NCBI GenBank assembly: GCA_030765045.1
Contig: CM060965.1
Location: 59,501,787-59,565,786, forward strand
Length of the DNA stretch: 64,000 bases
DNA from: Tenodera sinensis
Lineage: Eukaryota > Arthropoda > Insecta > Mantodea > Mantidae
Direction: 5' to 3'
Positions 60,423 through 64,000 of this stretch are shown here, in pieces. The notes under the pieces were generated by a model, which worked only from the letters and a program-made list of their open reading frames with translations, had not been told where the DNA came from and did no database searches. Positions within the stretch are counted from its first letter, which is position 1, and every line of letters begins with the position of its first letter. The position numbers were made by a program, and so were the translations under genes.

Positions 60423-62295
60423 TTAGTCTTACTGTCTGTAGCAGACATGCAGTCACAGTAGATGCTGAGCGCAGCACCGGCGTGCCCCAGAGCTATGTGC
60501 TCAAGTTGAAAGGCCTGAAGTAGGCCAATGTGACAGCCAGATTTTTATTTTTCCTACGTGCAGTCGGGTGTATGGAAACGTGCCAATTTGAGGAACAGCT
60601 GTTTGAGTTTGTAGGTGATTGATACCACTCCTCTGCCACGCCCCAGTTTAAACCTCTATGAGTTATAGCATGGCTAGATTGGTAACATATTTTTGCCCTT
60701 TGTTTCGTAATGGAGGAAGCAAACCAGAGGCCCAGACAGCTTATGCATTGAAAAGTAAGATTCAAAATGAGTCTTGTCTTATGAGCGGTTGTTGAGGAAA
60801 AGAGCAAAAAGTCAGATTGTCAGTCCCTTTCGAATAATGAAAGTTCTGGGAATTTTTCGGGAGAAGAGCTTGAAGATGAAGCAAATTTATCCTTTACTTA
60901 AACTCTACATTACACATATTTAGTCATGCTATTTCATTGCAATAGAAGTCGCTAAAAATTAAAGCTCAATATACAGTATTCAAAATGTACAAAACAAATA
61001 GAACCATTCCTAAAGCATGGTTTGTTTTAAAGTAGACAAATATAAGAAGAAAAACAAAAACGGCCATGGGGATGGTGTTGACAATCATTCCACTAGGATT
61101 AACTTATTCCGCATCTCTCTCCTTGCACTTTCGTCATGACCTTTGTTCAGAGGTCATTGCTTGTGTGTTGGACTTCATACAACCCAATATGAGATGGGCA
61201 CACCCAAGATTACCATGGAACACAGATAGTGAACAGATTCCGCCAACAACCAAGCACGATAAAAATACTAACAATATCCACACCAGACTGTACTTAGTCG
61301 AGAGAGAAAGTATTTTATTCCACACAAAAATTTGTTACCAAGATATCACTGAAAAATATACGTTTTGAGGTTCATTGACTAAAAAGAAACCATGTTGTGT
61401 ATCTGTGCCAAAAATGTTGATTTTCTCAAAAACAGCTCTAACGATTTTGATTTAAAATACCATTTGTTTAAGACATTTTCATGACAAATAAAATGTATAT
61501 TTTCTCTTTTCTGTGAATAGCCTCTCAAGTCCCTATCATTCTGAATTACTTGCATAACTCGTAAACTGTAGCACATAGCCAAAATCTTTCCCAAAAAAAA
61601 ATTTAATGTGTTGCACTCACATGACTTTCTCTACTCTTGTACTAACAATTCTTACATTTCTCATTCCTCTATATTTGTGTAGTTGATACAAACATTTGCA
61701 GAACTTATTGCTTATTTCCTTGTAGGCTCAAGGGAAATGTGAGAATGCGAGGCTTTGAGCGATAGTCAAATCTTATAAAGCTTTGAGATTCCGTCCTCTT
61801 TGCATGGTTAACATATAAAAAAATGAACAACGATGTTGCATTTGACGAAAATGTAAATTTTCCGAAACTGACACAAATATCTCCGAAATGGTTCACGTTA
61901 TAAAAAAATTATTTGGACATGGATGTGTTTTAGCGAGATCAACATTTTTGTATAGTAAGATTTGGCCTATCTCTTAGGGGTTGTCAGTTATGCAAAAGTC
62001 ATCCAGAATAAATAGGGCTACATGGGCTATAGCCAAAAAATTCAAGATATGCATTTCATTTGTCATAAAAATATCTCAAACACATGGCATTTTTATCAAA
62101 ATCGTTAGAGCCATTTTCGAGAAAACAAAAATTTTCGAAAAACTTTCCATGTACAGGGTAGTTTAGGGTGGAACAATTTTCTTCAAGATCTTCGTGTTGC
62201 ATCCTTGAAAGATATTAAACTTAAATACCAACTTTGGTTTTTAACTGACTTTTCTGTTTTGAGTTATGCTATCCACAGACTGACACCCCCCCCCC

Positions 62296-62366
<71 letters not shown>

Positions 62367-64000
62367 CACAGCTCCCCCATACCCACACACACACGCGGAT
62401 CTTTTTCTATTCAGGAACCCTCAAAACATATTATATTTCCGGTGAAATGTCGATATCGAATTTTTGGGTGAAATACAACACTTCCTCTAGTTTACTATAC
62501 GTAGTAGGGAAAGTAAAAACGATGTTGGCAAATGCTGAACTGACAATGAAGTCATTGATCCTGTTGGTCTGCAATATTTTTCACTGATGGATGGGGCGCT
62601 AAAGGTGAGTGTGTGGAGTGTAAGGGCCCGTCGACAACGAGGTCATTTGGGCCCAGGGGCTAGAAGTGGCCGAGCATATTTCACTGTGGTCTTGGTCTAT
62701 TTCCTCTTGCAGATCACATAGAGTCATAGAGGACAGAGTGGTGAAGAATATATCCCAATTCAGTTCAAATGTTTTACCGGACAATCACGTCCCGTAATCA
62801 ACCTGAAGGTTGCAACTGCGATTTTCGAGAATACTCAGGAATTAGTGTTTGAATGTTTGGTAGTTGCATCTTTAAATTTTTTATTTTTCATAGTAATATT
62901 TTGCAATAATTTTTTGAATAATCTTTTAGCTGCATAAAATAATAGATTAACTATAGATTTCTGTACACTGCTGGTACCATTTTTTGCAAGAAAATCAGAT
63001 TTGTCATTACCACTCAGTCTACAATGAGCTGGTACCCCATTAACCCATAAGTTTCTTTTTTTATGGTAACAACTTGGAAATAATGTAGATGGTTTCAAAG
63101 CAGACAATGTCAACATTTTATGCAGATGACCATTTCCAATATATTTCTTGTTGTTGGTTTGAATTTTCAAAACCTTGTACTTTTCTCAAAGAGATTTCAT
63201 TTCTGCGTCCTGGTGATGCAAAGAGAATGAAATTTCAAAGATATTACACAGCCAACAGCTCTTAAAAGATCTATCGCTTATCCTAATAGACTGAAACTAA
63301 ACTCCGCCACGCAACAGCACGATGCCGCGGCAAGGCCTATCTCCCGGCTCATAAACGGGGAACATGAGTGGGATGCAGTACCGGAAGGTGAGACGTGGTT
63401 AAAACCCCGAGTCAGAAGCACACCTTGAACATGAGAAGGAAATGGAATGAATAGGTGACAAAAGAAAGGAAATCAATGAAGAGGCAAAACCAACACAGTA
63501 TTTACCTATCGACAAGGGGAAATCATGAAAGCGCAAGGATAGAGTGGATCTTAGAGATTGATTGTTCCTCTGAAGTCACGGTGGTTCAAAACCTAGCTGT
63601 GGCATTGCATTTTTCAGTTTCAGTGTACTCTTTAGAGTGGGCCGTCGATGGGAATTAAATTCGGAACGTCCCAAATGTGAACCTCATACTTTACAGTGAA
63701 CTCATCGTGTTCGGTAATGATTTATATGGTTATCCATTATTCCAATTTCTTTTCTCATTCTCTAGTCTGTTACCTATGCAGTCTGCCATTCTCTCATTAT
63801 TTCCTATTTTTAGGTATTTCTTCTTAAATTTATTTTTGCATATAATGCCTTTATATTTAAGTGAAGTAGGTGAATCTTTCTACAAAACTAAAGTCCATAA
63901 AAGTGGTACATACCCCAATTCCTAGAAATATTCTTCCTGCCAAGAGCATTGGTACACCAGTTGCTGCAGCTTGTAGTATCCAACCAGTGGAAACTATTAA
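54377..64000 (-). CDS. facilitated trehalose/sugar transporter, Tret1-like (3' part of gene)
   Basis: Three minus-strand exons, all phase 0: beyond 64000..63914, 59327..59034 and 55114..54377. Together they give 372 residues of a 12-helix sugar/H+ symporter-type major facilitator protein. Seen in order: LLAGRIFLGIG (helix 4), ASIYLAEISSPKARG (cytoplasmic loop), SPESPTWLIA (PESP motif), helices 7-12 with WSGINAVTYYS, YGRRPLT (GRR loop), MPIPWMMIGEVFPFSKRG, and the PETHNRTLDEIE signature. These match Tret1-like facilitators that pass trehalose or glucose across the plasma membrane. Helices 1-3 lie outside the window. Substrate cannot be told from sequence. Confidence 0.85.
55250..55530 (+). repeat. 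family A repeat, copy 10 (partial)
   Basis: Plus-orientation start: TGACTTTCTCTACTCTTGTG through the CTCTTTGCA and CTAAATGGTTCACTCCAC blocks. No terminus. Confidence 0.55.
55560..56395 (+). pseudogene. mariner/IS630-like transposase (second subfamily), dead
   Basis: In transporter intron, opposite strand. Reads DDIGAALECSPRKSLKTQTQ, FFTDESWFYLTGRVNTHNSR, a TAG, KPVLLEETPHYDQKIGVWCA, EEKSYGWLQQYSAIAHSDVV, a TGA, CPDLTSCDFYL, a TAG, and an ending ACVRAEGQHFQHIL. The first catalytic Asp is kept; the second, expected in QQDSA, is Tyr. Otherwise colinear with the family's usual length of about 300 residues. Confidence 0.75.
56400..56695. other. intron sequence
   Basis: A weak GGGTTCGAAT B-box-like motif at 56482; otherwise nothing supported. 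Confidence 0.3.
56698..56978. repeat. tandem repeat, about 95-bp unit, three copies
   Basis: Units start near 56698, 56795 and 56887. Each has ATTCA..GT(A)TAACCAA, then ATGTTATAGTTTAC-like, then AAAATATTTGTATGTATTGT-like blocks. Confidence 0.8.
57000..57470. other. intron sequence, nothing recognised
   Basis: A minus-strand 151-codon frame (57464..57009) has no recognisable motif and is treated as chance. Confidence 0.35.
57472..57601. repeat. compound ATG/GGATGC/AAT microsatellite
   Basis: GAT units, then GGGCAT and GGTGAT hexamer-like units, then AAT units. It leads into the SINE. Confidence 0.9.
57590..57823 (-). mobile_element. tRNA-derived SINE (same family as 11068..11302)
   Basis: Minus-strand head with GGCTCAGTTGGTTAGACC and a B box, slightly diverged (GGGTTCAATTCTC); body as in the other copy. 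The AAT tract is its tail. Confidence 0.8.
58046..58898 (-). mobile_element. LTR-like segment, family 2, with primer site and a small insertion
   Basis: The strip AAATCCCACTTCTGACACCA (58051..58070) is the tRNA-Leu-type primer site read from the plus strand. The LTR follows from about 58071 and ends near GCGTCGG (58898). The interior aligns with 27067..27706 and 7871..8336. Includes CTCCTTATAAAGCGG, a minus-strand promoter-side region. A 206-bp insertion occupies 58176..58381. The remaining element body is absent. Confidence 0.6.
58176..58381. mobile_element. small MITE-like insertion in the LTR
   Basis: Ends are inverted repeats of about 19 bp: TCGCAAAAGTTAAAGGCAT at the left and ATGCCTTTAAGTTTTGCGA at the right, one mismatch. 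It is GC-rich inside and interrupts sequence that is continuous in the 27-kb LTR copy. No clear target duplication. Confidence 0.6.
59034..59327 (-). CDS. Tret1-like transporter, middle exon
   Basis: Acceptor ATTTTCAG before 59327; donor GTTTGT after 59034. 98 residues: IGIATPLASIYLAEISSPKA, helices 5-6 (ASIAVCVATGILISHLLG), and SPESPTWLIAQERGCEAERA with FFWLRGNDDQ. Joins the last exon at DDQ|AKAEL with no frame change. Confidence 0.85.
59678..59757 (-). mobile_element. tRNA-like SINE head
   Basis: Minus strand: TAAGCCGGTAGAGG (A-box region) and CCGGTTCGATTCTCGG (B box). A body may continue to about 59600. In transporter intron. Confidence 0.5.
59760..61295. other. intron sequence with (GA)n microsatellite
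   Basis: (GA)n at 60367..60419. A short GC-rich imperfect duplication of GCACCGG units lies at 59817..59852. No gene recognised; minus frame 60807..60493 has no known motif. Confidence 0.4.
61300..61590 (-). repeat. family A repeat, copy 11 (partial)
   Basis: GAGAGAAAGTATTTTATTCC and a diverged inverted-repeat block, then the CTCTAACGATTTTGATT stretch. Right half missing. Confidence 0.55.
61600..62515 (+). repeat. family A repeat, copy 12 (nearly complete)
   Basis: Plus-orientation copy from TGTGTTGCACTCACATGACT to the right terminus (62415..62515), which ends AGTAGGGAAAGTA. Its CA tract has expanded (62284..62364). Confidence 0.75.
62284..62364. repeat. C-run and (AC)n microsatellite
   Basis: About 14 C, then 66 bp of AC, at the place where other family A copies have a short CA tract. 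Confidence 0.95.
62524..62797 (+). repeat. repeat C, copy 2
   Basis: Longer partner of 44868..45065, with an extra 60-bp stretch near 62600. Follows family A copy 12 directly. Confidence 0.6.
62835..63080 (-). mobile_element. LINE-type RNase H fragment
   Basis: In the minus frame 63170..62835, WVNGVPAHCRLSGNDKSDFL followed by AKNGTSS matches the C-terminal end of RNase H domains in non-LTR elements (W-x-P-x-H-x-x-x-x-G-N-x-x-x-D). Only this motif block is preserved. Confidence 0.55.
63100..63910. other. intron sequence
   Basis: 63314..63412 is a GC-rich SINE-like block (CGCAACAGCACGATGCCGCG) comparable to 38613..38770. The rest is unrecognised. Confidence 0.35.
63914..64000 (-). CDS. Tret1-like transporter, upstream exon (cut by window end)
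   Basis: 29 residues: helices 3-4 region with LLAGRIFLGIG, then donor GTATGT. Continues past the window edge. Confidence 0.8.

Overview
The window is eukaryotic, very probably insect DNA. Spliced genes have long AT-rich introns with GT..AG boundaries. Arthropod-type non-LTR retrotransposons, tRNA-headed SINEs, LTR elements, hAT and mariner/IS630-like transposase remnants and microsatellites fill most of the rest. A Tret1-like sugar transporter and the mix of repeats suggest a large-genome insect such as a cockroach; the species is an inference. I see no prokaryotic operon, CRISPR array or phage.

Two host genes are supported. (1) On the + strand, 4923..42517, six exons join in frame into a 277-residue secreted, cysteine-rich protein of no family I recognise. 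It has a signal peptide, 15 mature cysteines, two N-glycosylation sequons, a TATA-like box just upstream and a poly(A) signal at 42568. Its 834 coding bases are spread over about 37.6 kb, because its introns carry most of the mobile DNA here. (2) On the - strand, 54377..64000 and beyond, the 3' part of a facilitated trehalose/sugar transporter (major facilitator superfamily) is seen in three phase-0 exons; its 5' exons lie past the window edge.

Layout. 1..4.7 kb: a LINE tail, a transposon remnant, an inverted second copy of the secreted gene's upstream region, and three copies of an interspersed repeat (family A). 5..20.4 kb (intron 1): LINE fragments, a solo LTR split by a SINE, a non-autonomous LTR retrotransposon with a SINE in its primer-binding site, a broken hAT (ZMYM1-like) transposase, and an R1-like LINE. 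20.6..28.9 kb (introns 2 and 3): more family A, a second repeat family, a minisatellite, an LTR fragment and a foldback element. 29..39.7 kb (intron 4): a GTF2IRD2/ZBED-like hAT pseudogene split by a 5.2-kb Jockey-like LINE with a 12-bp target-site duplication. 42.6..54 kb: transposase and LINE remnants, including a nearly complete minus-strand endonuclease-RT element at 47.9..50.7 kb. 54..64 kb: the transporter, with a dead transposase, a three-unit tandem repeat, a SINE, an LTR holding a small inserted element, and two more family A copies in its introns.

No host pathway links the two genes. The secreted protein probably acts outside the cell (function unknown), and the transporter sits in a membrane. 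The strongest undescribed signals are the unrecognised secreted gene with its inverted duplicated upstream region, and the abundant family A repeat, whose long terminal inverted repeats themselves end in small palindromes.
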